From assembly GCA_013350335.1 (NCBI GenBank), contig CM023539.1:44626631-44690630 (forward strand): a stretch of DNA of 64,000 nucleotides. Reading direction: 5' to 3'. Positions within the stretch are counted from its first letter, which is position 1, and each line of letters begins with the position of its first letter. Below, one piece after another: positions 34,861-46,589 of this stretch. A program made the translations under genes and the position numbers. The notes below the pieces were generated by a model, which was not told the origin of the DNA, did not search any database, and worked only from the letters and a program-made list of their open reading frames with translations. The stretch is from Chimonanthus salicifolius (Eukaryota > Streptophyta > Magnoliopsida > Laurales > Calycanthaceae).

Positions 34861-34928
34861 GAGAGTGATGGTGTCTTCCTAACTAGTAAGGTTTGAGAGT
34901 GATGGTGTCTTCCTAACTAGTAAGGTTT
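34861..34928. repeat. Perfect 34-bp tandem duplication
   Basis: gagagtgatggtgtcttcct followed by aactagtaaggttt occurs twice back to back without a mismatch, so it is recent. Confidence 0.98.
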
Positions 34929-34967
34929 GAACATTTGCATGCTTCATATGTACAGATGTTTGGGTCA

Positions 34968-35466
34968 CTGTTATAAAAGTCGGACCGAACCAAGTCGAAC
35001 TGCCGGTTCGACTGGAACCGAGGCGGCTGCGGTTTGGTCCTGGCTGAAAACCGATTATGGGACAAAATCGCAGAAAACCGGTCAGAGCTGCGGTTTTCTG
35101 TGGTTTTGAAGGTAAAACCATGATCCGTGAACCATAGCTCACAAAATTTGTTTTTTTTTTTTTTTTTAAATTTCCTTTTAAAATATAAAAAATTAATATT
35201 AAAAAATGTATATATTTGAAATATAAATGTTTATTACTATTTGTATCACATATCTTTCACCTTTTTGGTATATTACTCAGAATTTGAATGTTATTTTTAA
35301 TATTTATATTAATGTTATTGGTAAAATGTGTATTACTTAATATTATATGTAATATTTATATTATATTACTATTTGAACATCTTTGACCAACTTTGACCGA
35401 AGCTAAACTCGGTTGAACTCAAAATGTATCGAAGACGGTTCGTTAGATGGTCCAATTCTGATAACT
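34968..35466. mobile_element. MITE-like element with ccggtt-rich arm
   Basis: The left end gttataaaagtcggaccg pairs with the right end tggtccaattctgataac, allowing about four mismatches in 18. The left arm carries many ggttcgactggaaccg / aaaaccg palindromes; the centre is AT-rich after a T-run at 35148-35166. No protein; the superfamily is not clear. Confidence 0.5.
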
Positions 35467-35469
35467 TTG

Positions 35470-36215
35470 GTTTGGGTCATTAACAGATTATACTTGTTTT
35501 AAATTTTAGGTTTCACCAAATAATAGAAAGAAGTCAAGTTTTAAGGATAAATAAACTCAGCATTTCAAAACTTTTTAATCCAGATTTACACGAGTTTGGG
35601 TTGCTTTCATATTTGCATCTAGGGTTTTCTCTTAATGTGTAGAGTAATATGTAAATTAATGAAAGCATGTTTTATTTCATTGGTATTTTTATTGTATATA
35701 TTCTTTTAACAAAGTATAGAGTAATATATAAGGTAAAACATTGACATATGTAATATGTAGAGAATAATGTAAAATGTAAATAAATGGTAAATCTGTAAAT
35801 GAAAATGTAAAACGAATAAAAACATGTAACAAAAAATATAAAATAAAATTAATATGCAAATGAAAATGCAGAATTTATAATAGAGTTTAGAATAAAATGT
35901 AAATAATGATCTGGCATATTTTGATTGACCGATGAATTGCTCTGAAGAACATCGTGTGCACTTGATGAAAAGATAATTTTATCTCTTAAGATTAGAGTTG
36001 GTTGGATTTAGATCTTATCCAATTATTTAAAATTCAATCTAGACTTAAAACGTTATAAAGTTGAATTACTTTGATGATTTTCTAGAATCTTTGAAAAATT
36101 AATAACGTCCTCTATTTGGTATATTTGAAATCTAATTGAATTGATTATTTATATTAATTTATCTAATTTTGTTTTCTTTTAAAATTTTAAATTATAATTT
36201 AAATGATCTTAACTT
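35470..36215. other. Gene-free stretch
   Basis: AT-rich with repeated agagtaatatgtaa-like phrases near 35640-35890; no gene seen. Confidence 0.4.
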
Positions 36216-36602
36216 AAGGTTGCATTGTTTGGACGATGGGAAAGAAAGAGAAACCAAACTAGATTGTAGTTATAAGAGGAGAAATTGGAGGGAAATTCAT
36301 GTTTTCCTCAACTTTCATCTCCTTTGGTTAGCTAAGACTCTCAAGTTGAATTCGAGTTTTCAGTTTTTAACACTGAATAAATAATAGAAAATAATATATA
36401 TAATTTGATTAAATTTTTACTTAAATTTATTAAATACTTTTGTTTCTTAAAAAAATGCACTTTTTTAAAAAAAATCTTATAATTATTAAATAAATATAAA
36501 AAATCTCTTGGCAAGAAAAACCTTTCCTCAACAGAATTCACTTTATAGAAAAACCAAAGTGATTAAAAAGCGATTTTTACTCTCGTCCAAACTCCAAACA
36601 GA
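36216..36602. mobile_element. Possible MITE in the DUF538 gene promoter
   Basis: The left end ttgtttggacgatgggaaag and the complement of the right end (agtttggacgagagtaaaaa) form an imperfect inverted repeat about 390 bp apart. The interior contains matching cctcaac patches. It ends roughly 300 bp before the DUF538 start codon. Confidence 0.4.
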
Positions 36603-36849
36603 GAGTATTGTAATTAATTAATTAAAAAATTACCATTGAATCAATGATTATGAGAAGAGAGAGAATATTCAAGATAAGGTTGAAGAATTTAAGTTTTAAC
36701 TCTATCACTGCCTCGACTTCTCCCCATCCCTCCTTTCTCTCGATTAATTAATCTACCCTCACAACTTCAAATATCTATCCACGGATTGTACTATCTCCAT
36801 CCTCCAATGAAAGTGAAACCCTTCCTTAAACCCACCATCGCTCTCCTGC

Positions 36850-36895
36850 CATCTCTCTCTCTCTCTCTTTCTCCTCCTCTCTTTCTCTCTGAGTT
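36850..36895 (+). repeat. CT-rich leader microsatellite
   Basis: A (TC)n / TTTCTC tract lies immediately before the DUF538 start codon, a common feature of plant 5' leaders. Confidence 0.75.
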
Positions 36896-36907
36896 TTGAC
36901 TCTTCCA

Positions 36908-39857
36908 ATGGCGAATCAGCCTAGCTTTGGTCTTGCACTCTTGTTATTCAGTCTCCTCTCTCTTTCTACTTCGGAGAATTCCATCCATCAAGTCCTTGTG
37001 AGTAAGGGTCTTCCTGCCGGCCTCCTACCCAAGGAAGTCAAGTCCTACAACCTTTCTGAGTCGGGAGCTTTGGAGGTCTTCTTGGAGGGACCCTGCCTCA
37101 CCAAATTCGACAATCGGGTCTTCTACGACCCGATCGTCACTGCCAATCTCACCTACGGCGCTCTGACCAACGTCTCCGGCTTTTCCCAGGAGGAGCTCTT
37201 TCTCTGGCTGCCCGTCAAGGATATTCTTGTGGTCGATCCGTCGTCGGGATTGATTCTCTTTGATATTGGTGTTGCCCACAAGGAGCTCTCGCTATCGCTG
37301 TTTGAGAACCCGCCCGATTGTAATCGGGCATCAATTGGGGTTTCAGATGTTCGATCGGGTATGGAGGCCCTAATTTTTATTCTTTAAGATGAATTGGGTG
37401 ATGGGTTCTTGTTGGTTTACTATTTTTTTTTTATCCTCTTCTTCGTTTTAGATCAAGTTTACATTTTTATTGGTTTTTATTGAATAATTGAGGTGTTATT
37501 TTACTCTTTCTTAAGGGTCTGTGAAGAAGTATTTAGCTAACTTGCGTTTGTCGTAAGGTTTTTTATTCTTTGAGAGGGCTTGGGAGATTGTATTTTTGCC
37601 ATTGATGTGTGATTTGCTCTTGTATTTTTTTTTTTTTGGGTTTTCTTGTTTGATGCATGGAAAGGGAAATACTTTTTTAGAAAATAAACATTTTAGTACT
37701 TCAAAGAAAAGAATAACCATTTTAACCAAAATGATGGAATCCAACTTCATATTCAGTTACTAATGGTTGTTTCCAGGGAAATGCTTTCCTTTTCATGCAT
37801 CCAAACTGAGCCTTCTTTTTCTTTTGAGTTCAAGATGGCATTTTTTGTGGGTTCTATTGGGTAAATTTATGTTTTTTTTTTTTTTTTTGATTTTTTCTGA
37901 AGAAATCAGATGATTTGCTCTCTGGTTTAGTTTTTGAATTAGTTCGAGGTCCCATTTTTATAAGCTTTAACTAAATTCCCCCATCCGTTGAAGTATGTAT
38001 GTGGGGGTATTGGATGGATTTGGGGGGATCAGGACTTTGATTATCTGAGAGCAATTGGATAGATGAAGCTTACCTTTCAAAAAAATTGGATAGATGAAAC
38101 TTTGTTGGGGACTGCTTTCTTCTTTCTCCACCATTTTGAGATCAAGATTTAATTTTTATGGGTTTTGTTGAGCTATTTGAGCCATTAAAGTGTGCTTTAC
38201 TTTGATTTTTGGGGGTTAAAAAAAACAAGTTGCTCTCGTTCTGAGCTCCAATTTTGTTTGGTTTGACTGTTACAGTTTATTATTTATTAGATACGTTTTT
38301 TTTTTTTTAATTAAATTGGTGTTTCCAGTATCAATGAAATGCTATGAAGTATGCTTTAATTTCGGTTTTCTCATTGATTTTCTTCTACAGAACTGAATAT
38401 TTCCTAATTTTTTGAAAGACTTAACTGATCATTTATCATTGTAATTATCATCAAATGAACCGATTAGGTTCCCGTCTTTGTTACTGATTTCCAATTGATT
38501 TTGGTTTCTTAGAATGGACAATTGACAATTACATTCTTGGAAAGTCATTTCGTGTAGCCCACCTCTCTAGGATGCTTTTTGGTACCGACGAATCCAACCC
38601 TTGATATGGAGAAATGACAGAATTAATCCTAAACTGTATTATTTATTCCCTTTTCAAAAAAAAGAGTGTGTATTACTTATATGGATGTTACTTTCTCAGA
38701 ATCAGTTGACAACATGATATCACTTCACGTTGCTACATTACCTAAGGATCAACCATATTGGAATACTTCCAAGTGCTACATTTCTTAGAATCATCCTAAC
38801 TAGGTTATATTGAGAGTGGTATAATTTTATTTTTTCTTTGGGGTATAATTATTCCCACCCTGAAAGTTTTATAGGTAAGGGTGCTAGTGTCAGAGTTCGA
38901 CATGGGTGTGAGGCATCATACTTGGCAAACCAATAAAAAAAGGTGCTAGGGACTCACTACCATATTGAAATAAATTTGTTTAAATTTATTTTAAGTGATA
39001 ATCATCATATTATTATCATAAGTCAAAACTCCATCTACTTGGGGTCAGTTTTTCGAGTTCTACTTTTCAATTTGGCCCTATCGCAGTTCATAAAGTTTTT
39101 CACTCCATTATTTATCTTATCTTTCTTTATCCCTCCTCCTCCACGTTTTCAGCAGTCTACCTCTCTTTCTTGTACTTGCATTCTATTTTAAATGAAAATA
39201 AGATGCAAAAATAACATTGCTAGAAAATAATACACTAGGCTTACTCTAAACAATCACGTGATAAACATTCATATTTTGATTAGGTTCCAAGTGGAGAAAG
39301 GTCTAGAAATATTTAGTTTATCTTGGAATCAATGTTAAAAAGTGCTAGAAGAGTCTATGAAGAGCTGGTCTAAGTGTCTGACATGGGTGCGAGCTTTCGA
39401 CACTTATGCAAGTGTTTGACACGAGTGTCACATATCTTGAACAGTCCGGGCAACATAACCCACTGTTTGTATTATTACTCAATACCATGTTATTTGCTTG
39501 ATGATCAATCCAATGGTGAATTTTTTTCCCATTAATTTATTCTTCAAAGGATCAACTCACTTCAAGTGATATCAATGCTGGCAATTATCAGTTTATTGTT
39601 TGATCCAGAGTATGGATCCATTGAATTGGTTTGCTTTATGCATTTCTGAATTGTTAACTTTTCTTGCTTTGATTAATTGATGGTTAGTTTTACTACTCTC
39701 TTTTCCTTTTGGTGTACTTGTTTTCATCTCATAATTTCTATTAGGCTGGATGCATTTAAAGGGTTGTTAAGGTTCTCTAATAAGCTGAAAATTCATTGGT
39801 CATACAGAGTATCCTCTGGAGAGTAGGAAGGAGCTGGGATTTCTAGCAGAAACGTAG
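36908..39857 (+). CDS. Secreted DUF538-domain protein
   Basis: Two exons, 36908-37358 and 39808-39857, joined by a GT-AG intron of 2449 bp (CGATCGG|GTATGG; ATACAG|AGTATC), encode 166 residues. Residues 1 to about 23 (ANQPSFGLALLLFSLLSLS) are a signal peptide. The DUF538 fold follows: IHQVLVSKGLPAGLLPKEV, YNLSESGALEVFLEGPC, VFYDPIVTANLTYGALTNVSG, ELFLWLPVKDILVVDPSSG, LILFDIGVAHKELSLSLFEN, PPDC. Without splicing the frame would run only eight codons further (to 37387). The spliced tail EYPLESRKELGFLAET is preferred because an (R/K)K-GF-A-like ending fits what I recall of this family. DUF538 proteins are plant-specific, apoplastic and of unclear biochemical role. ATG 36908 was chosen over the upstream in-frame TTG because it starts the signal peptide. 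Intron contents are otherwise unremarkable except an RTE tail. Confidence 0.88.
39003..39180 (-). mobile_element. RTE LINE 3' end inside the DUF538 intron
   Basis: aactccatctacttggggtc-gtttttcgagttct repeats the layout seen at 18600-18640 (ctatctacgtggggtcggct..acgagttct). It is preceded by an atcatc-rich run, so it is the 3' tail of a minus-oriented RTE. No coding part remains. Confidence 0.6.
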
Positions 39858-40585
39858 TTATTTGGAAAGAAGAATAGAGATGTGACTGTAAGTTCTTTTT
39901 TTTTTTTTTTATAAAAAAATTATTTGGGCGTGTGCTTTGAAGTAATGCTTCTAGTTGATACTAGGCCTGTAAATAGCATTTCCTATTTAAAATAGCTGTT
40001 CTGAGTATGTTAATTCTTATTTTCTTTTTTGTTGGTGTTATCTGGTGGAAGAAGTTACTTTAAGAGGGAATATAGTTCCGATTTTGTGCTTTTATTTTGT
40101 TGGCCTAGTTTTATGTTGATGATTGTGTTCTCCTCTTGTAGAGAAAAATAACGAGTATCTGGTATGAGCATTTTATATGTACTTGTTGGACTCCTCTCCT
40201 CTCCCAAACACTTATTTTTCTCATTTCCTGTTTTTCTCTGTCTCACACTTCTATAAAGTACCTTCCAGTATATTTACAATTTTTTGAAGAATGGAATGTT
40301 TCATACATTTGATTTTCACTCTATTTCCCATCCTGGCAACTATAAACTGTGGTTTTATCTCTATGCAATCTTGTACGAGATTTGGTCTTAATTGTTAGGT
40401 TGAAAGAACTGGGAGTGTTGTTAAGATGGATCAGATTTTAGTGGTTGATATGGTAAGAAACAACTGTGTCATTGGTTTGGTATCTTGTAGAGTGCTACTG
40501 TTACTTGGGTCCAATCATAATCTGCCCCAGGTGGATGCTGTAATTTTCAAACAGGCTAGCTTGTTGGGTTAAGCATAAATTCTCC
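39858..40585. other. DUF538 3' UTR and intergenic sequence
   Basis: The first 50 bp may be 3' UTR, ending before a T-run at 39898-39910. The rest has no gene I can support. Confidence 0.4.
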
Positions 40586-40907
40586 TGTTAAACAGGGATA
40601 GAACTCATCCTTAAAAACCAGCTTGAAAGTAGAGGGTGCCCATGTGTTTATAAACCTCAAGACCCAAAAGTCCACTGACAATGTGGGACTTTGCTAACAC
40701 TCTTCCTTAGCACCAGGGTTGGAGACACTCAGCTCTCTCCCTCCATGTAGAGTTGGAGTTGCGAACTCGACCCATTCTTGTGGTACTCCCATGTTAAACA
40801 CATGAGTAAAACTCATCTTTAAAAATTGGCTTGAAAGGAGAGGGTGCCTGTGTACTCGTAAACTCCAAGACCTAAAGGTCCACGGGCAATGTGGGACTTT
40901 GCTAACA
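40586..40907 (-). mobile_element. TRIM retrotransposon with two LTRs
   Basis: Two direct repeats of about 115 bp, 40586-40699 and 40792-40907, both start TGTTA and end TAACA. They share aactcat-ttaaaaa, cttgaaag-agagggtgcc and aatgtgggactttgctaaca. The 92-bp interior has a purine tract next to one LTR (AAGGAAGAG on the minus strand, right before TGTTAG) and a tgggagtaccac next to the other, so the element reads on the minus strand. Flanks tctcc / tttcc fit a 5-bp target duplication with one change. No coding sequence. Confidence 0.85.
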
Positions 40908-41005
40908 TTTCCAAGATTTGGGCATTTCTTATTTAAAAACTTTTGGATCTAATTAATAGCTATTGAACATTCTGGACCTCGAGTGCTGCACACAATAGCA
41001 CATTT

Positions 41006-41250
41006 TTTTTTTGAATGAAAGGTTAGATAATTCATTCAAAGAAGAGCCCAACAGATACAAAATCAAGCCCACAGCCCGGGCAAGGCAGGGATAACAAAAA
41101 TGGATGCAGGTCCAGCAAGAGGCCCAGCATCAAGAAACAACGTACAAAAGTGCAGCACATCCCACTTCTCAGGCACAGCGTATTCGATACTGTTCTTCCA
41201 TTTCCAATGAGAGATCATGCCAGCATATCCCAATTATCGACGCATAGAAT
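41006..41250 (-). mobile_element. Possible LINE 3' end, minus strand
   Basis: A T-run at 41006-41014 followed by gaatgaaaggttagataatt and gaagagcccaacagatac mirrors the 3' end layout of the minus-strand L1 at 13270. GC-richer than its surroundings. No coding blocks are recognisable. Confidence 0.4.
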
Positions 41251-42282
41251 TCTTTTCAGTGTTCCTTTTCCTCTGTTGGCAGTATCGATCTTAAAATGAA
41301 TTGGTGGTATTCAAACAAATATCAATTCTAAACTTTTGTCACGATGCCTGATACATAACATGCATTGGTGGTGTTCAAAGTTCAAACACAATACTGATTA
41401 TTAACATTTGATGTTACATTTCGGGCATGCGTTCTTTAATGATGTGAGGCCTCTGACAGCATTGTTTAAGAGTTACGGTCCCAACTTTGAATTTCATGTC
41501 AAAAAGTTGATCATCTTTGTGGTGTCACTGAACGTAGTTTTGCTTGCAGAGTGACGGCCATAGTGATAAAGAAATATCATTGATGTGATGTTGATAAGCA
41601 TGAAATCATGAACTGGGTGGTGTTCATTACCATGTATATTTGCATGGATGAATGTAGCATGACCAATTGTATATCTCAATTTGAATTCCTAATTTTCTCA
41701 ATTGCCTTTATTAAATTTCAATAAAGGTGCCCCGTTCAGAATTGGTGAATTGGGTATTGTGATGTAATTTGTCCCGATGATATTTCAATCCAATATCAAC
41801 GATGCATGATCAAATTGGCTACTTGTCAATTGAAATGTATCAGAAGAGTCCACAAACGAGATTTATTAGCCGATACTAGTTGCAGGTCCGCTCCATGGAT
41901 CTGTATTGAATTTTGTAACTGTTAATTGTTGTAAATGCACGTCTGAAATTCTGGGATGCGAAAGGGGGCCTCATATAATAAATAGTCGACTAGAGAGAAT
42001 TTCAATTGTGACTCGTTAAACCGCAGGGTTGTTAGTGTTTTGCTTGATTAGGAGTATGTTTTGAATTTTTTCTTCTGTCCTATTTCTTCTCAACTTCCTT
42101 TTTCATTGGGACTGTTTTCTATATGAAACAATAGAGACCCCTCTCTCGTGGTCTTGGCTTTGCTGTGTGGCTGTTTTTGAGGTTTGTTGAGGTTTGGCCG
42201 AATCACATTAAATTCGTATTGATCTTGTGGTTTGATTTGTTGCTTCCGTGCGTTTTGATTAATCGGGGAAAATCCCAACAAG
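41251..42282. other. Gene-free stretch
   Basis: Moderately AT-rich, unique-looking sequence. No exon or repeat that I can support. Confidence 0.4.
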
Positions 42283-42422
42283 GGCAAACTAACCAATAGA
42301 AGATTTTACACCCATCTTTTGATTACTGTGAATATTTGTTTTAGTGTTTAATGGCAAACTAACCAATAGAAGATTTTACACCCATTTTTTGATAACTGTG
42401 AATATTTGTTTTAGTGTTTAAT
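42283..42422. repeat. 70-bp tandem duplication
   Basis: The unit beginning ggcaaactaaccaatagaag is repeated immediately with two mismatches, so it is recent. Confidence 0.95.
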
Positions 42423-42587
42423 GAGGGTGAGTATGGATGGGGATGATTTCCCGCCAATCAGGCCAGTTTGACCATGTTAATTACTGATCAAGTTCAGATT
42501 CAGGGTCTACACATTCTTTTAGCGATCGAGAAGATGTACTTCAGTACAAGTGTTTTAGGGATGGAGAACATGTTACTTCATTACAAG

Positions 42588-42771
42588 GAGGGGTGGAAAA
42601 TTTGATATCGGCCAATATATTTCTCTTTTTTTTAGTTGATATTGTGATATCGGCCGATATGATACGGTCGAGATATCGGCGTATCGGCTTAATTTCGGCC
42701 GATACGAATCATATCGGCCGATATGATACGATTTTAAAATCGCATCATATCGGCCGATATTTGCACCTCTG
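42588..42771. mobile_element. hAT-like MITE with ATATCGGCCGATAT palindromes
   Basis: 184 bp flanked by attacaag (42580-42587) and attacaaa (42772-42779), an 8-bp target duplication with one mismatch. The ends gaggggtggaaa and the complement of the right end, cagaggtgcaaa, form the terminal repeat; this and the 8-bp duplication fit hAT. The inside is almost entirely copies and variants of the self-complementary ATATCGGCCGATAT. Confidence 0.8.
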
Positions 42772-42784
42772 ATTACAAATGTTA

Positions 42785-44450
42785 TTTTTGTGAAAGCGTA
42801 CTAGTGGATTTTTTTTTTAAATGAATTATGTAAAATGATGATTTCTTTTCATATTTATAAAATTTTATAAATGGAAAGATTATTATTGAAATTATTATAC
42901 TGTTCTAAGTAGGATCTACTGGTTAATATTAATCATTGATTTTTAAGATTAAAAATAAATTATTTAATAATTATTTTTATCACAAGTTGAATTTAATTTT
43001 TTTAAAATAAATAAATAATTTTAACGGATTGAATTTAATATGAAATGGGTCTCATATAAGGTCCTTGTGCATAAAAAAACAACTCGGTTGTCAACTGTTT
43101 GGCAAACACCCGAGCTGAAAAGTCTGTGGTCTTTCTTGTTTTGTCAAGTGGTGGTTCGCACTTATTGATCACAAAAATTATAGAGATTAATAGATCACCA
43201 TGGGAGCTATCATTTTGTTAAAATGAGATCTATAGATGATGTTAATCATTGATTTTTAAGTTAAAAATGAACTACTAAATAAATATTTCGATCTATCATG
43301 GTCAATCCAATGGTCAAGATATATTAAATGAAAATTATAAAAAAATTCGATCTAAGTTTTAAAGACTTGCATTAAAGGCAAAATTCTATCTAATTGTGTT
43401 AGTTTTACTTCTCCATTGGATACTATTGTAAACTATATGGTCAATGCATTTCTTATTTCCATATTTACAATAATTTATCTTGCCTTGTATTTGCAACTTG
43501 TCACCTCTTAGCTCTATCGACTAGAGCTGTCTCTGGTTTTATAACTATATGCCTAAATTATTTAAATGAGTTTTCCTCAATTTGCTGTTATTTATAAGAT
43601 TATTTTTTAATATAGTATTTTTAATTCTATCTGAGTCCACTCATTTAACATTATATATGCATTTCTATCGTCTTAATTTAATTTATTTATTCAATAATCT
43701 GTTCTACGAAACCTCGAAGGTCTGACGATTTTAGTAGAAAGAACTGCTATCGAGGAAGACAGTGGGTAAGGCTAAAGGCACATGCGTCGAGTTTGGTCTC
43801 TGGTTCAGTCATTCCATTTCCCTACTTCCAACCAAAGGCCTAGAATATAGATTTAGGCTTGTTCAAAATAGAATAATCTATAATCTATTTCTGGGCCACG
43901 TGTAATGCTGGGCCTTAAGCCCATCAGTGACATAATCTTTGTGCTTAAGCAGAGAGTGCGATTCGGTTTGCATAATTTGTGGTGTTTTGGCATTCCTAAT
44001 TATGTCATATATATTTTTGATATTTTTAAATTTACCACATTTTTATTGATAAAATACCAATTACTGTTAATATCTTGAAATTTATTAGCACTGTGATAAA
44101 TTTTCAATAAATTCATGAGAAATAGTAATATTATGATACTATTTTTATCAATATCTCGAGAACGGTATCTATGGCTATGCTTCCAAACACAAGCGGTCAT
44201 GACGGAGTGGCTGCCATGCTCACTTTCCATTCTATGCACTTTGATCTCTGGTTTTTATGTAACACACCACCTGAAGCTACGTGGTGTGGGAAATGCTTGT
44301 TTCCCTCGTTTTTTTTTTTTTTATTGCAAATGCACGTTGGAAACAATTGCGGTAAATTTAGAAAAGACAACTGGACGATTGAAAAAGAAGAAAATAAGAA
44401 AAAGAAGAAAGGAAATTTTTTTTTTTTGTTCAAAATACTTGAAAATGTAA
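42785..44450. other. Gene-free stretch
   Basis: AT-rich intergenic sequence; short open frames around 44000-44450 show no motif. Nothing supported. Confidence 0.4.
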
Positions 44451-44452
44451 AA

Positions 44453-44719
44453 TTTGGTCAAAATATCTGAAAATTTTGATGCTTAGGTGAGAGTGCTTTG
44501 TATGTCCATGGCGAACATTTTTTAGGATGAAAAACCTTTCGCTAGTGTCACAATACTGCAGACGAGCTAGGTTTTGCTAGCCGTAAATAGAATGGATTAC
44601 GATAGCACGAAGGGTGTTTCTGCCTAGGTCAAAGTGGATCTAGGACACACTTTCACCTAAAAAATAAAATTTTCAAGCAAAGTTTAAATTCACGTTTTTT
44701 AAGATATTTTCACCAAAAA
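44453..44719. mobile_element. Foldback/MITE element
   Basis: The left arm tttggtcaaaatatctgaaa, then attttgatgcttaggtgaga, has its reverse-complement counterpart in the right arm (tttggtgaaaatatctt on the minus strand at 44719, and gaaaattttattttttaggt at about 44684). The arms are interrupted by unequal gaps. The centre is GC-richer. No protein. Confidence 0.55.
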
Positions 44720-45249
44720 TCCCAAGGACAAAACAACGAGAAAAGGGGAAAAGGAAGAGGGATATTTGCAATGCATTTAATCAGATGGGTCCAAGGGTGG
44801 ATGCCATATGGACCCTGATGGGTCCAGGGGCCCTACTGGACCAATCTCATCATTAATAGTCCCAGAATTTTAGAACCCACCACTAGCTCAAAGTTTAAAG
44901 ATGGTCAGACTTCACTTTACAGCATCTTGAATTGAGGAGTCACAATGCTTTTCCATGTCCTACACTCTAGCCTGAAAAACTTGGTAGAACTCCAGCTGGC
45001 TAATTCGACTCTTTTAGATATCGGGCCAATTATGATTCTCTAAGTTTTTAAAGTACTGAAGTAACCCATTGACCCAAACTTCAGTACAGATTAATTGCTT
45101 AAAGAAGAAAAAGATTTGAAGCCATACATTTGCAACAGGACATAGGCAGTGAAATTACATTACAAAAAGAAAAAAGGAAAAGAAAAAGAGGGATCCTCAA
45201 AGAAAAATAGAAAGCAGAGACGGCATCCATTTGAGAGAGTCTCACTGGA
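44720..45249 (-). other. Downstream flank of the FLA-like gene
   Basis: On the minus strand this is the region 3' of the FLA stop codon. The first 100-150 bp is likely 3' UTR; an A/G-rich tract lies at 45160-45210. No other gene seen. Confidence 0.4.
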
Positions 45250-46314
45250 TCAGGTTGAAGGCTTTACCATCTCAAAAACTTGTTTAATCCCATGAATCAC
45301 AAAACCCATTGACGAGAACATATCTGGCTCTGTTACCTTGTCACCGTTGATGGACAGGAAGTCGGTAAAATTGCCTCCACCGGTAATTACGAGGTGTTCA
45401 TCGGAAACCAATGTTGGAATACTTGTGTTCGGAGGCATCGCCACCAATTCCCCGTATGAAAATGCCTGAGGCACTATGTGAAACCTTATAATTCTTTCTA
45501 GCAATGGCGAAGGAGCAGCGACGTAAGCAAATGCATTATCCGGTGGAGCAAATATCGTAACAGAGTTCACGTCCATAAAATCTTGAAGAATGCTATCAAG
45601 AACCAAGTGAAGACTGATAGAGAAAGAAATGAACCCGTTCGAACTCAACCAGCGGAGAATCTGTGGCCATGGGATAACAATTCTTTGCGCAACTTCATTT
45701 ATCACCACACCGGAGTTAGGGATGCATATGGGCGATGGAATCAAAGCCCATTCCGTTCGGAAAGTGTCGAACTTGGGATCGTAAAATGGCGCAAGAACCC
45801 CATGGATAGCATAGGAGCCATCAAGATAGATGTCTGGGTGGGAGATTCTGACCCCATTAATTTTTACCATCCTGTCTTTGCTGCTAAACTTGGTTATCAC
45901 CAGATTCTTTCTCTGAAGAAGGGTTGGGATGCAGCTGCCTTGGGGCCTAAGTAAGAGGTCTTCCATGGAAAACTTTAAGGGGGATGAATGGTATTGCATC
46001 AAATCCCTCATGAGCCATCCAGGGAGAGAGAGGTTGGAGATGGAAGGGTCGACGATGGCGAAAAGAGTACCATGACGAGCTGGGAGTAAGCGGTCGGCAG
46101 AGAGCTGAAGAAGGTTAGCCATGGAATAGAAGCCCGATTTCCGAAGGGCCTGCGTCACATTCGTCATCAGGATTTCGGTTTGAGGCAAGGGATCGGGGGC
46201 TCTGGTGATGGGAATGTGGTGTGAGTGATGGGTGTAGGAGGCAATTGCGGCGAAGGCGAGGACCACCGAGATGATGGTGTAGGCGAAGGCATTTCCACAG
46301 CAGGGATATGTCAT
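45250..46314 (-). CDS. Fasciclin-like protein, FLA19/20/21 type
   Basis: Intronless ORF of 354 residues. Residues 9-26 (AFAYTIISVVLAFAAIAS) are a signal peptide or signal anchor. A first, diverged FAS1 domain spans about 47-195: NVTQALRKSGFYSMANLL, GTLFAIVDPSISNLSL, GVLAPF. A second spans about 228-350: LHLVLDSILQDF, the H1 motif TIFAPPDNAF, LLERIIRFHIVPQAFSYGEL, and the H2-like FVIHGIKQVFE. Asn glycosylation sequons include NVT at 52. There is no Pro/Ala/Ser/Thr-rich arabinogalactan stretch and no hydrophobic GPI tail, which sets it with the FLA19-21 group rather than classic FLAs. FAS1 proteins act in the cell wall and plasma membrane surface in adhesion or signalling; this subgroup's role is poorly known. 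A SINE and a hAT-like MITE lie within 1.2 kb upstream. Confidence 0.9.
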   Translation of the reverse strand: MTYPCCGNAFAYTIISVVLAFAAIASYTHHSHHIPITRAPDPLPQTEILMTNVTQALRKSGFYSMANLLQLSADRLLPARHGTLFAIVDPSISNLSLPGWLMRDLMQYHSSPLKFSMEDLLLRPQGSCIPTLLQRKNLVITKFSSKDRMVKINGVRISHPDIYLDGSYAIHGVLAPFYDPKFDTFRTEWALIPSPICIPNSGVVINEVAQRIVIPWPQILRWLSSNGFISFSISLHLVLDSILQDFMDVNSVTIFAPPDNAFAYVAAPSPLLERIIRFHIVPQAFSYGELVAMPPNTSIPTLVSDEHLVITGGGNFTDFLSINGDKVTEPDMFSSMGFVIHGIKQVFEMVKPST

Positions 46315-46589
46315 TTTTTCTGGTTGTGGAAACAGAGGGTTTTTCAGAGGAAACGAATCAAAGCTTCTGATACGAAGGGGAAGAAGATGGTTTCTTGGTA
46401 GTTAAGGTCGTTGCTCTTGGCGGGAAGAAGCAAGGAGACTGGGTTAGTAGTTACCACCAATGGGTGGGGTTGTGTTCGATTTAAATTGGGTCAGGTTTTG
46501 GATTGATTAGATTTCATCGACGGGTCACGTTCAGCCCTGCTAATTTTGATCCTTTATATTAAAATATTCAAATGCAGCATATTTTTCTT

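Noticed and set aside
36896..36907. Upstream in-frame TTG as start of the DUF538 protein
   Set aside because: Non-ATG start adding only four residues; ATG 36908 begins a standard signal peptide.
45583..45954. 123-codon plus-strand frame inside the FLA gene
   Set aside because: Antisense shadow of the fasciclin-like ORF.
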